Assembly (NCBI RefSeq): GCF_016889805.1
Contig: NZ_CP069535.1
Location: 248,001 to 312,000, forward strand
Length of the DNA stretch: 64,000 bases
Direction: 5' to 3'
Source of the DNA: Rhodanobacter sp. FDAARGOS 1247
Lineage (GTDB): Bacteria; Pseudomonadota; Gammaproteobacteria; Xanthomonadales; Rhodanobacteraceae
The first letter of the stretch is position 1. Each line of letters opens with the position of its first letter. The notes beneath the pieces were generated by a model that was given only the letters and a program-made list of their open reading frames with translations, searched no databases and was not told the DNA's origin. Positions 17,397-26,869 of the stretch are shown piece by piece. The translations under genes and the position numbers were made by a program.

Positions 17397-18806
17397 TCAG
17401 CGGGTCAATGCCGCGTAGGCATCCAGCGCCTGCTGGCGTGACTGGCCGAGGTCGACCATCGGCGCCGGATAACCGCTGCGCCTGAGCAGGGCCGCGTCCT
17501 TCCACGGTTCGTGCAGCAATGCCACGGGTGCGTCAGCCAGCTCCGGCAGCCAGCGGCGCAGGTAAGCGCCGTCGGGATCGAACTTCTTCGCCTGGGTGAG
17601 TGGATTGAACACGCGGAAATACGGCGCGGCATCCGCACCGCAGCCAGCCACCCATTGCCAGCCCAAGGTGTTGTTGGCCAGGTCGGCGTCGACCAGGGTG
17701 TCGTGGAACCAGCGCGCGCCGTGCTGCCAGTGCTGGCGCAGGTTCCTGGTCAGGAAGCTGGCCACGATCATGCGCACGCGGTTGTGCATCCAGCCGGTGT
17801 GCCACAGTTCGCGCATGCCGGCGTCGACCAGCGGAATGCCGGTGCGGCCGCGTTGCCAGCGTTCGATTGCGACTTCGTCGGCAGCGGCCCAGGCGAAATC
17901 GTCGAAGCGCAGGTTGAAGTTTTCCGTGGGCGTGTGCGGAAAATGGAACAGCAGGTGATGGGCGAACTCGCGCCAGCCCAGTTCGCGCAGGAACGGTTCG
18001 AGGTCGGGTCGGCGCTTCGTGTCGATGGCGCGGGCGCGGCGGCCCAGTTCGAAGTGGATCTGCCATGGCGAGATCTCGCCGAAATGCAGATGCGGCGACA
18101 GCCGCGAGGTGCCGTGCCGCGCGGGCAGGTCGCGCGCGTGGGCGTAGTCGCTGATGGCGTCGTCGGCGAAGATTTCCAGCAGGTCGCGCGCGCCGGTTTC
18201 GCCCGGCCGCCAGTGCGCGCGCAGGCCACCGGCCCAATCGATGCGCGGCAGCAGTTCCAGTGCATCGAGCGGAACGCCGTCGGGCAGTTCGTGCCAGCCT
18301 GGCACGCGCGGCGCCGGCAACGGTTCGACCGGCTGCAGTTCCGGCCGCAGCTTGCGCCAGTACGGCGTGAACACCTTGTACGGCTGGCCTTGCCCGGTGG
18401 CGATCCGCCATGGCTCGCACCACAACGCGGCGTTGTGGCTGTGCACCGCGATGCCGTCCTGCCGCAGGGCGCTCTTGAGCTGCGTGTCGCGCTCGATCGC
18501 GGCCGGCTCGTACAGGCGATTCCAGTACACCGCGCCGGCACCGCTGCGACGGATCAGTTCGCGCAGGACGGCCAGCGGCTCGCCGCGACGCAGGTGCAGC
18601 GCGGCGCCGGCATCGCGCAAATCCTGGTCCAGCGCACGCAGCGAATGATGCAACCACCACTGGCTGGCCGCGCCGGCCGGGCAGGCTTCGTCATCGGCAT
18701 GGATGAACACCGGCAGCACGTGGGCGTGCTCGGCGCAGGCCGCGCTCCACGCGGGGTTGTCCGCCAGGCGCAGGTCGCGCCGGAACAGCACCAGCGCCGT
18801 GCTCAT
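17397..18806 (-). CDS. phrB: Deoxyribodipyrimidine photolyase (CPD photolyase)
   Basis: A 469-residue FAD enzyme that repairs cyclobutane pyrimidine dimers with blue light. The N-terminal antenna domain begins TALVLFRRDLRLADNPAW. The FAD-binding domain has SRLSPHLHFGEISPWQ, RELGWREFAHHLL, GMRELWHTGWMHNRVRM and NNTLGWQWVAGCGADAAPYF, all class I photolyase hallmarks, and the C-terminus retains FDPDGAYLRRW. Start at 18806 was chosen; an ATG five codons earlier is possible. The start overlaps by ATGA the stop of a small ORF encoding an ECF sigma fragment, implying translational coupling. Confidence 0.95.
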   Translation of the reverse strand: MSTALVLFRRDLRLADNPAWSAACAEHAHVLPVFIHADDEACPAGAASQWWLHHSLRALDQDLRDAGAALHLRRGEPLAVLRELIRRSGAGAVYWNRLYEPAAIERDTQLKSALRQDGIAVHSHNAALWCEPWRIATGQGQPYKVFTPYWRKLRPELQPVEPLPAPRVPGWHELPDGVPLDALELLPRIDWAGGLRAHWRPGETGARDLLEIFADDAISDYAHARDLPARHGTSRLSPHLHFGEISPWQIHFELGRRARAIDTKRRPDLEPFLRELGWREFAHHLLFHFPHTPTENFNLRFDDFAWAAADEVAIERWQRGRTGIPLVDAGMRELWHTGWMHNRVRMIVASFLTRNLRQHWQHGARWFHDTLVDADLANNTLGWQWVAGCGADAAPYFRVFNPLTQAKKFDPDGAYLRRWLPELADAPVALLHEPWKDAALLRRSGYPAPMVDLGQSRQQALDAYAALTR

Positions 18807-19030
18807 CGGGACACGCTGCACAACGGCATCGCGCTCAGAATCCGCACAGCGGCTGCAGCGTGCACCAGTGCGTCGGCGATCGACTCGGCCACGCCCAGGT
18901 TGCGCAGGTAGCGCTGCAGGCGCGGCGCGAAATGATCGTGGATGCGCACGAAGCTCGCGCGGTCGCGCTGTACCGACACGGCCGCCATCTGTGCCGACCA
19001 GGACGATGCATCAGGCACGTTGTGGTTCAT
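18803..19030 (-). pseudogene. Truncated ECF sigma factor (N-terminal region 2 remnant)
   Basis: A 75-codon ORF (start at 19030) whose middle, FVRIHDHFAPRLQRYLRNLG followed by VAESIADALV, resembles the start of region 2 of ECF sigma factors, where ALVQE and a tryptophan-containing stretch would be expected. After ALV the sequence degenerates into HAAAAVRILSAM and stops, so the DNA-binding regions 2.4 and 4 are absent. The stop overlaps the photolyase ATG (ATGA). It may be a relic of an rpoE-chrR-phr-type photo-oxidative module, or a leader ORF kept for coupling. It cannot act as a sigma factor. Confidence 0.5.
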
Positions 19031-19229
19031 GGGGGCGGACACGGATCGTTTGGCCCCGGCGGGCGTCATCCCGGTGACAGAGGGGTTCCGGACCATCATA
19101 CGCAACTTCCCGCCCACGGCTGCGACGCCCCCCTGACGCGAGGGTGTGCTCCATGCCGGTGCATACGGAGTAGCTGCGGATTCGGATTCATCGCGACCGA
19201 GGCGACGGCTGAAGATGCCGCTTCGCGAA

Positions 19230-19559
19230 TGGTGGGCCCACGAGGACTCGAACCTCGAACCAAGGGATTCGCGTGTTCCGGAGGTTTCCCTTCGGCGCGG
19301 ACTATCTCTTCACCCTTCGCACGTTGCATGGCTTCGTGCGGTTGGGGTGCGGGACGCTCTAGCCTGTAATGAAGGGCGCTGAAGCCCTCAGGTAGTCTCT
19401 GCACCTTCCGCCGGTGTACCGGCGGCTTGGCTCAGGGTTGCCACCGGCCGCGTCTGCGCCGCTGAGGTTTCCCTGAATTCATCCCGTTCCCGTCCATGCA
19501 TTCCTGCACGGCGGCACCTTTCGATGAGTCCCCTGCTCTAACCATTGAGCTATAGGCCC
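19230..19559 (-). tRNA. tRNA-Ile(CAU) gene interrupted by a group I intron
   Basis: Two exons (19524-19559 and 19230-19269) join to a perfect 76-nt tRNA: acceptor GGGCCTA pairing with TGGGCCC, D-arm GCTC/GAGC, anticodon stem GGGGA/TCCCT, anticodon loop CTCATAA, T-arm CGAGG/CCTCG with loop TTCGAGT, and an encoded CCA. The anticodon is CAU; the overall sequence resembles the minor isoleucine tRNA, whose C34 is converted to lysidine so that it reads AUA, rather than Met tRNAs. The interruption lies between U36 and A37. No second copy of this tRNA is seen in the window, so splicing would be essential if it is the only copy. Confidence 0.9.
19270..19523 (-). ncRNA. Group I self-splicing intron in tRNA-Ile(CAU)
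   Basis: A 254-nt intron with the conserved group I core. P1 is CAUC-GAAA-GGUG (19515-19526), placing the U36-G wobble at the 5' splice site. P4 pairs 19471-19476 with 19432-19437, within the elements TCAGGGAAACC and CCCTGAGCCAAGCC. P6 is the stem 19408-19415/19418-19425. The R element GGTGCAGAGACTA and the S element GAGATAGTCC form P7 (19393-19397 with 19300-19304). P9 (19278-19295) is capped by GAAA, and the last intron base (19270) is the expected terminal G. The layout and sequence closely recall the Azoarcus tRNA-Ile(CAU) intron (subgroup IC3, about 205 nt) as I remember it. No ORF lies inside. Confidence 0.9.
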
Positions 19560-19628
19560 GTATGCCTATGGTAGCAACGCCCGCAGACAAAGCCACGCCT
19601 TGCGCGCGCTTTGGATTATGCTAATAAA

Positions 19629-20048
19629 ATGAAATCCGAACTTGCCTGTATGGTGTGCGGTGCCATCCTGACAGGCAGGCAGCGCCGATTCTGTTCCCGG
19701 GTCTGCAAGAACCGGGATACCAATCATCGACACCAAAGCTACTCCAGCCAGCAGTCACGCGGCCTGTTACGCAAACGGCAACTGGTTGAGTCAGCGGGCG
19801 GATGCTGCGTGCGGTGTGGCTATCGCGCGAATCTTGCAGCGTTGACCTGGCACCATGGCAAACACGCACGCAAATCGTTCAACCTCGACCTGCGCGCGCT
19901 CTCGAATCGGAGCATGGCTGAAGTCGAGCGAGAGCTGACCAAATGCATCTTGTTGTGCGCCAATTGCCATGCGGAAGAGCATCACCCCGAAATGGCCACG
20001 ACAAACCGTGGTTCCAGAAAAGACAACGGCCGCATGCGCGGCCGTTGA
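19629..20048 (+). CDS. HNH endonuclease-like protein with N-terminal zinc ribbon
   Basis: A 139-residue protein. Residues 7-26 form a zinc-ribbon-like cluster (CMVC and CSRVC). The HNH module has CCVRC (Cys60, Cys63), TWHHG (His75-His76) and LLCANCHAEEHH (Cys110, Cys113, His114, His118), matching the CxxC-HH-CxxCHxxxH HNH layout. The ATG at 19629 lacks a clear ribosome-binding site; a TTG at 19611 is an alternative. It is divergent from, and only about 70 bases from, the intron-split tRNA, which suggests a free-standing homing endonuclease. Its last codons and stop are inside the rpoD terminator hairpin. Function as a nuclease is inferred, not shown. Confidence 0.75.
   Translation: MKSELACMVCGAILTGRQRRFCSRVCKNRDTNHRHQSYSSQQSRGLLRKRQLVESAGGCCVRCGYRANLAALTWHHGKHARKSFNLDLRALSNRSMAEVERELTKCILLCANCHAEEHHPEMATTNRGSRKDNGRMRGR
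20016..20047 (-). terminator. rpoD terminator overlapping the end of the HNH gene
   Basis: A perfect 10-bp stem (20024-20033 with 20038-20047, ATGC loop) is followed on the minus strand by TCTTTTCT. It lies 28 bases after the rpoD stop. The convergent HNH gene's last codons and stop codon fall inside it. Confidence 0.85.
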
Positions 20049-20074
20049 AAAGAAGCATCGCGGGCGAGCAGCTG

Positions 20075-21955
<1,881 letters not shown>

Positions 21956-21987
21956 TCACCGACCGCCGCAAGGTTCAAGAACCGGAC

Positions 21988-22016
21988 ATTATAGCGATGT
22001 GCTGCTTTTTTGACCA
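21988..22016 (-). promoter_or_regulatory. Probable sigma-70 promoter of rpoD
   Basis: On the minus strand TGGTCA (22011-22016) and TATAAT (21988-21993) are separated by 17 bases, about 33 bases upstream of the rpoD ATG. The -10 is a perfect consensus in otherwise GC-rich DNA. Confidence 0.6.
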
Positions 22017-22124
22017 GTTTTCAAGTAGGAAAGGGTTGCGATCAGGCACGCAAAAATCGCGCCAAATCACGGAATTGCCGTGCATCGGCTGGCATCGGGC
22101 CGGGCCTCGCACGCGTCGATCCGT

Positions 22125-22565
22125 TCAGCCGGTGTCGAGCCAGAAAGTCACCGGGCCATCGTTCACCAGCTGCACCACCATATGGGCACCGAAGCGGCCG
22201 GTTTCCACCCCCGGGTGCGCCGCCCGCGCCGCGGCCAGCAGGTGCTCGAACCAGCGCCGCCCATGCTCGGGTGGCGCGGCGCGGGTGAAGCTGGGGCGCA
22301 TGCCCGAGCGGGTGTCGGCGGCCAGGGTGAACTGGCTGACCAGCAGCAGGCCGCCGCCGGTGTCGCTGAGCGAGCGGTTCATCTTGCCGTTGTCGTCGGC
22401 GAACACGCGGTAGCCGAGCAGGCGTTCCAGCATGCGCCGGGATTGCGCCTCGCCGTCGTCCGGCTGCACCGCCACCAGCGCCAGCAGGCCGGGGCCGATG
22501 GCGCCGACCGTTTCGTCGTCCACACTGACGCTGGCCGAAAGGACTCGCTGGATCAGGGCAATCAT
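22125..22565 (-). CDS. dtd: D-aminoacyl-tRNA deacylase
   Basis: A 146-residue enzyme, the normal family size, that hydrolyses D-amino acids (and glycine mischarged on tRNA-Ala) from tRNA. It begins [15 protein letters not shown] and shows the two signature motifs: [11 protein letters not shown] for the active-site threonine and [13 protein letters not shown], which carries the cross-subunit GP motif of the chiral-proofreading site. It precedes rpoD on the same strand but is separated by about 170 bases containing the rpoD promoter. The divergent acyltransferase gene lies 85 bases away. Confidence 0.97.
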   Translation of the reverse strand: MIALIQRVLSASVSVDDETVGAIGPGLLALVAVQPDDGEAQSRRMLERLLGYRVFADDNGKMNRSLSDTGGGLLLVSQFTLAADTRSGMRPSFTRAAPPEHGRRWFEHLLAAARAAHPGVETGRFGAHMVVQLVNDGPVTFWLDTG

Positions 22566-22650
22566 GGCGGTGCGGTGGCGGGGGAGTGCCCAGCTTACGG
22601 TGCCGACCGTCGCGGTGAAAGATCGGCGGAGCGTCGCTTACACTGCGCGG

Positions 22651-23544
22651 ATGCGTATCGACATGTTTCTCGTCTATCTCCTGCTGCGCCTGCTCGCGTT
22701 GCTGCCACTGCGCGCGCTGCATGGCGTCGGCGCCGGCTTCGGCCGCCTGCGGCTGCGGCTCGGCGGCCGCACGGTGCGCAACACCGCGGTCAATCTGCGC
22801 ATCGCGCGACCGCAGCTGGACGCGGCGGCACAATCGCGCCTGCTGCGTCAGGTCATGACGGAGAACGGCAAGTCGGGCAGCGAGATCGTCAAGGTCTGGG
22901 GCGCCGGTGCCGAGCGTGCGCTGGCGCTGGTGCGCGAGGTGCGCGGCGAGGCACTGCTGGATGCCACGCTGGCGGCGGGCAAGGGCGTGATCATCGCCGC
23001 GCCGCACCTGGGTTGCTGGGAACTGCTGAATTACTGGCTGTGCCGCAAGACGCCGATGGCGATCCTGTACCGGCCGCCGCGCTTCGCCGCGATCGAGGGG
23101 CTGCTGCGCAAGGTGCGCGGGGCGCTGGCGCCGGAGCAGGTGCGGGCCGATGGCGCCGGCGTGCGCACCTTGTACAAGCGACTGGCGGCGGGGGGCACGG
23201 TCGGCATCCTGCCGGACCAGAAGCCGCGCGCCGGCGAGGGCGAGTTCGCGCCGTTCTTCGGTCGCGATGCGCTGACCATGGTGCTGCTGCCGCGGCTGGC
23301 CGCCCGCACCGGCGCCAGCGTGCTCTACGCGTTTGCCGAACGGTTGCCGCACGGGGCGGGTTTCCGCATCCACCTGCTGCCGGCGCCCGCGGACCTCACC
23401 GATGCGGATCCGGCGATCGCCTGCCGCGCGCTCAACCAGGGCGTGCAGGATTGCGTGGAGCTGGCGTTCGCGCAGTACCAATGGCAATACCGGCGCTATT
23501 CCGCGGTGGGGCTGGTCAATCCCTATGACGGGAAAAACGACTAG
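22651..23544 (+). CDS. LpxL/HtrB-like lipid A acyltransferase
   Basis: A 297-residue membrane-bound acyltransferase of the LpxL/LpxM family, starting at ATG 22651. An N-terminal hydrophobic anchor (MFLVYLLLRLLALLPL) is followed by the catalytic HX4E motif HLGCWE, the LYRPPR motif and LPDQKPRAGEGEFAPFFG, all standard for lipid A secondary acyltransferases using acyl-ACP. It probably adds lauroyl or a similar chain to Kdo-lipid A at the inner membrane. It opens the LPS-related region that runs to about 34.8 kb. Which position is acylated cannot be judged. Confidence 0.88.
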   Translation: MRIDMFLVYLLLRLLALLPLRALHGVGAGFGRLRLRLGGRTVRNTAVNLRIARPQLDAAAQSRLLRQVMTENGKSGSEIVKVWGAGAERALALVREVRGEALLDATLAAGKGVIIAAPHLGCWELLNYWLCRKTPMAILYRPPRFAAIEGLLRKVRGALAPEQVRADGAGVRTLYKRLAAGGTVGILPDQKPRAGEGEFAPFFGRDALTMVLLPRLAARTGASVLYAFAERLPHGAGFRIHLLPAPADLTDADPAIACRALNQGVQDCVELAFAQYQWQYRRYSAVGLVNPYDGKND

Positions 23545-23577
23545 GACGCCGCCACACGCGCCGGAGTTCTCCGGCGC

Positions 23578-23892
23578 TCAGCCGAGCCGGCGCAGGAACA
23601 CGGTTATCTCCTTTTCGGCCTGCTTGTCGCCGCGCGCGATGGCCGCGGCGATGCCGCTGCGCCACGCCGCGGCCGCCGCTTCGTTGTCGCCGTCGGCCAG
23701 GCAGGCCTTGCCCAGCAGCTTCCACGCGGCCGAGTAGCCCGGGTCGAAATCCGTGGCGCGCCGCAGCTCCCCGATCGCCGCCGCGTGGTCGCCTTCGGCG
23801 AGCAGGGCGCTGCCCAGCGAGAAGCGCAGCAGCGCGCCGTCACGGGGACCGCCGCATTGCCGGCGCAGGTTGGCGATCTGTTCGGCGCTCAT
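23578..23892 (-). CDS. Small TPR-repeat protein
   Basis: A 104-residue protein whose ATG overlaps the stop of the upstream glycosyltransferase gene (ATGA), so the two are coupled. It contains about two TPR units: LLRFSLGSALLAEGDHAAAI with GELRRATDFDPGYSAAW, then LLGKACLADGDNEAAAAAW. Such small TPR proteins act as scaffolds, and a role with the glycosyltransferase is plausible from coupling but not shown. A 20-base inverted repeat (23558-23577) ends at its stop codon and separates it from the convergent acyltransferase gene. Confidence 0.75.
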   Translation of the reverse strand: MSAEQIANLRRQCGGPRDGALLRFSLGSALLAEGDHAAAIGELRRATDFDPGYSAAWKLLGKACLADGDNEAAAAAWRSGIAAAIARGDKQAEKEITVFLRRLG

Positions 23893-25631
23893 GGCCGTGG
23901 CGAGTAGCGGCGGTCGTCCGACGGGTAGACGCGGGTGGGCTGCGCCGGCTCGGGCGGCGTTTGCCCCGCGCGCAGGTCGGCGAGTGCAACGGCTGGCCAG
24001 ACTTCCAGCCACGACGAGCGGAACGGCTGCACCAGCAGGGCATAGCGCAGTGCCGTGGCATCCGGCTGGTCCACGCGGCGCACCACCACGCCATCCGGGT
24101 GGGCGCGGGAGAACTCCTGGATCGCCTGGTCCTGCACCGCTTGATTGCCGAGTAGTTCCTGGATCGGCCGGGTCAGTCGTCCTTCGAAATGGAACTGGCC
24201 CTCGTAGTTGCCGAGGAAGGCGATCGGCCGCCCGGCCTGCTCGGCGGCGCCCAGCATCTGCGAGATCGGCCGCAGGTCGAAACGGTTCCACAGGGTCAGG
24301 GTGAACAAGGTGTTGAGGGCCAGCACGCCGATCAGCCCGGCCACCGCCAGGCGACGCAGTTCGCCACGGCCGCGCAGCAACACCAGGGCGCCCAGCAGCA
24401 GGAACACCACGCTGAAGTAGCGGCTGTAGGGCGCCGCGGCATCCGGCCATTCGCCATGCAGGTGGTTGCCGGCGACCAGCAGCGGCAACGCGAACAGGAG
24501 CAGGGCGAACACGATGCTGCCCAGCGCCAGTGGCCAGGTGCCCAGCCAGCCGCTGGCCGCCACGACCGGGCGGCGCTCGCGCAGCACGGCGATCGCACCG
24601 GCCATCAGCAAGGCCATGCCACCCAGTTCCGGCAGCGGGTAGTAGACCTGCTTGCCGCTGATCAGCGAGAACACCACGAAGCCCGGCAGCAGCCAGCACA
24701 GCGCGAAGCGCAGGCCCGACTCCAGCGGCCGACGCAGGCTGGCCACGGCCACCCACATGCGCGGCCAGCCGCTGAACGGGAACAGCATCACCGGCAGCCA
24801 CAGCAGGTAGAACCAGAACGGTTCGGCGTGATTCTGCAGGTCCTTGCCCTGGGCCAGCTTGTCGACCACGCGACCGGCGGTCTGGGTGAAGAACAGCCGC
24901 TGCCGGTACGCCTCGCCGCCGGAGAATCCGGCCGGCAGCGCCCAGGCCAGCAGCATGGCGCCGCCAAGCAGGAAGGACAGCAGGCCGCGACCGTACCAGC
25001 GCGCGCGATGCTCGCTGGCCCAGTCGTTCCACAGCGGGCCGAGCAGCCACGGGAACACCACGTGGAGCAGCATCACCGGGCCCTTGGTCAGCAGGCCGAA
25101 GCCCAGGCACAGGCCGAACAGCAGCCAGCGCGGCTCGGCGCGTTGCGACTTCGGGGTCAGGCACAGCAGCGCCGCCAGCGTCCATGTCGCCAGCAGCACG
25201 TCGTACATGATCTGCAGGCCGAACAGGAAGGCGTAGCCGAAGGCCAGCAGCATCCACGGCGTCGCCCTGGCCATCCACGGCCGGTGCGGGAAGAGTCGGC
25301 GTGCCAGCAGCGAGACCAGCACCAGCTGGGCGCCGCCGACCAGCACCTCGAGGATCCGCGGCCACACGTCGCTGACGCCGAACACGAACCAGCCGCCCTG
25401 GATCAGCCAGAACAGCAGCGGCGCCTTCTCGCTATAGGGCTGGCCGTTGATGTGCGGCACCAGCCAGTGACCCTGGTTCCACATTTCCCACGCCACCGCC
25501 AGGGTGCGGGTGGAATACAGCGGCATCGGCCCGTGCGAGAAGATCGCCGCCAGCGCCACCACGGCCCACAGCGGCAGCCACGGCCAGACGGCGCGAAGAT
25601 GTTCGGAACGGCTATACGGGCTCAGTGACAC
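23889..25631 (-). CDS. ArnT-like (GT83/GT39-type) membrane glycosyltransferase
   Basis: A 580-residue polytopic membrane protein of the ArnT/PMT superfamily. The first periplasmic loop contains STRTLAVAWEMWNQGHWLVP with HINGQPYSEKAPLLFW, corresponding to the conserved acidic/YPEKPPL-type catalytic loop of these undecaprenyl-phosphate-sugar-using enzymes. About ten or more membrane helices follow, then a soluble C-terminal domain (from about residue 440). It probably moves a sugar from a lipid carrier to lipid A or another periplasmic glycan; true ArnT cannot be claimed because no Ara4N synthesis genes are visible. Confidence 0.8.
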   Translation of the reverse strand: MSLSPYSRSEHLRAVWPWLPLWAVVALAAIFSHGPMPLYSTRTLAVAWEMWNQGHWLVPHINGQPYSEKAPLLFWLIQGGWFVFGVSDVWPRILEVLVGGAQLVLVSLLARRLFPHRPWMARATPWMLLAFGYAFLFGLQIMYDVLLATWTLAALLCLTPKSQRAEPRWLLFGLCLGFGLLTKGPVMLLHVVFPWLLGPLWNDWASEHRARWYGRGLLSFLLGGAMLLAWALPAGFSGGEAYRQRLFFTQTAGRVVDKLAQGKDLQNHAEPFWFYLLWLPVMLFPFSGWPRMWVAVASLRRPLESGLRFALCWLLPGFVVFSLISGKQVYYPLPELGGMALLMAGAIAVLRERRPVVAASGWLGTWPLALGSIVFALLLFALPLLVAGNHLHGEWPDAAAPYSRYFSVVFLLLGALVLLRGRGELRRLAVAGLIGVLALNTLFTLTLWNRFDLRPISQMLGAAEQAGRPIAFLGNYEGQFHFEGRLTRPIQELLGNQAVQDQAIQEFSRAHPDGVVVRRVDQPDATALRYALLVQPFRSSWLEVWPAVALADLRAGQTPPEPAQPTRVYPSDDRRYSPRP

Positions 25632-25707
25632 GGGCAGGCTCTTGGCGGGCAGGGGATGATTCTAGCCTGCGCGGCGCGGCGGCAAGTGGCGCAGGCGCAC
25701 GCATCGG

Positions 25708-26739
25708 TCAGGCCGGGCCCCAATAACCGATGCGCCGGCGGATCTTCAGCTTGCGCCACAGGTTCAGCGGCTTGCGCCGGCGATTCTTCGCGCCGCGGGC
25801 GATGAAGGTGTCGATCGCGTCGAGCACCCGTTCGCTGGAATGGCCGTCGCGGTAGGGATGGATCGCGTCGGCGTAGTCGCGGATCGCCTGCATCAGCTCC
25901 GGCGGCCGCGCCAGCGCCCGCTCGATCGCGCTCTCGAACTGCGCCGGGTCGTCGATGTCGATCAGCTGCGGGCCGGGGCGGCGGTTCCTGAACGTCACCA
26001 CCGGCTTGCCGGTGAGCAGGAATTCGTTGAGTGCGGAGGAGGTGTCCGAGCACATCATGTCGACCTGCGGGAACAGCTCCAGGATGTTGTCGTTCTCGGC
26101 GAACGTGAGGTACTCGTTCTGCAGCGCCTTGAACTTCGCCGTGGTCTCCGGGTTCATCTTCGGGTGGAAGGTGACGATCCAGCGCCAGCGGCCATCGCGC
26201 GACAGCCGCCGCACTTCCTCGTACAGCGTCTCGGCCGCGCTCCACGAGGGCGAGAAGGTGGAGTGGTAGAGGATCACCGGGGGCTGGCGCACCGGCGGCA
26301 GCGGGCCGTCGATCTGCTTCATGAACGGATCGATCTTGGGGAAACCGGTCTCGATCACGCTGAAGTGGCCGACCTTGTCGGCGATCGCCTGGAACTGGGC
26401 GGTGTCGCGGGGGCCGGTGGTGCAGTACAGGTCGAAGAAGCCGCGCACGTAGATGTGCCGGGGCTTGCCGGCGTCGAAACCGTGGAAGGTCTCCACCTTC
26501 ACGCCGGGAAAGAAGTGCGGCACCGCGTTGGACGAGGTGATCACCGCGATCGGATGCCAGGCGCGCACCTCGGTCACGCTCAGCAGGCGCTCGCCTTCGA
26601 CCAGGTCCTCCGCGCCGGGGCCGTCGAAGAACCAGGCGGTCTCGTCACCGCGGGCGCGGATGGCTTCCTGCAACGGGCGCAGGATCGCCAGCGCGTAACG
26701 CTCGGAGCCGTACAGGAGGTAGTGCTTCTTGGGAGTCAT
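25708..26739 (-). CDS. CDP-glycerol glycerophosphotransferase-family (TagB/SpsB-like) protein
   Basis: A 343-residue protein. Family features are the N-terminal KHYLLYGSERYALAILRPL and FHGFDAGKPRHIYVRGFFDL, then VILYHSTFSPSWSA, VTFHPKMNPETTAKFK and CSDTSSALNEFLLTGKPVVT, the last being the C-terminal nucleotide-binding signature. In Gram-positives the family polymerises teichoic acids; in Gram-negative LPS clusters its members are thought to act as glycosyl- or phosphoglyceryl-transferases on the core. The C-terminus is strongly basic (RRRKPLNLWRKLKIRRR), consistent with peripheral membrane binding. The donor substrate is unknown. Confidence 0.78.
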   Translation of the reverse strand: MTPKKHYLLYGSERYALAILRPLQEAIRARGDETAWFFDGPGAEDLVEGERLLSVTEVRAWHPIAVITSSNAVPHFFPGVKVETFHGFDAGKPRHIYVRGFFDLYCTTGPRDTAQFQAIADKVGHFSVIETGFPKIDPFMKQIDGPLPPVRQPPVILYHSTFSPSWSAAETLYEEVRRLSRDGRWRWIVTFHPKMNPETTAKFKALQNEYLTFAENDNILELFPQVDMMCSDTSSALNEFLLTGKPVVTFRNRRPGPQLIDIDDPAQFESAIERALARPPELMQAIRDYADAIHPYRDGHSSERVLDAIDTFIARGAKNRRRKPLNLWRKLKIRRRIGYWGPA

Positions 26740-26796
26740 GGGCGAGTCGGGGTGGGATGGATGGAGGTTATGGCAGGCCCCGTACCCTCACCTCAA

Positions 26797-26817
26797 TCCT
26801 CTCCCGGAGGGAGAGGA
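26797..26817. repeat. REP-like palindrome
   Basis: A perfect 9-bp inverted repeat (26797-26805 with 26809-26817) around GGA, preceded by CCCTCACC. This is the familiar intergenic palindrome type of GC-rich gammaproteobacteria. It lies between two minus-strand glycosyltransferase genes. Confidence 0.65.
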
Positions 26818-26869
26818 GGCAAAGGTGCCGTGCGGGTTCGCTACCTCGTGCATGGCCGCAAATCTGTGT

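Noticed and set aside
19096..19404. ORFs covering the tRNA/intron region on both strands
   Set aside because: The region is explained by a split tRNA and a structured intron; the ORFs have no protein features.
19230..19559. A tRNA pseudogene with a random insertion or an integrated element's attachment site
   Set aside because: The insertion has an intact group I core, precise junctions at 36/37, and exons that rejoin to a perfect tRNA. No integrase or direct repeat is present.
23558..23577. A terminator between the acyltransferase and the TPR gene
   Set aside because: The 8-bp inverted repeat is clear but no T-tract follows on either strand, so it is noted only as a hairpin.
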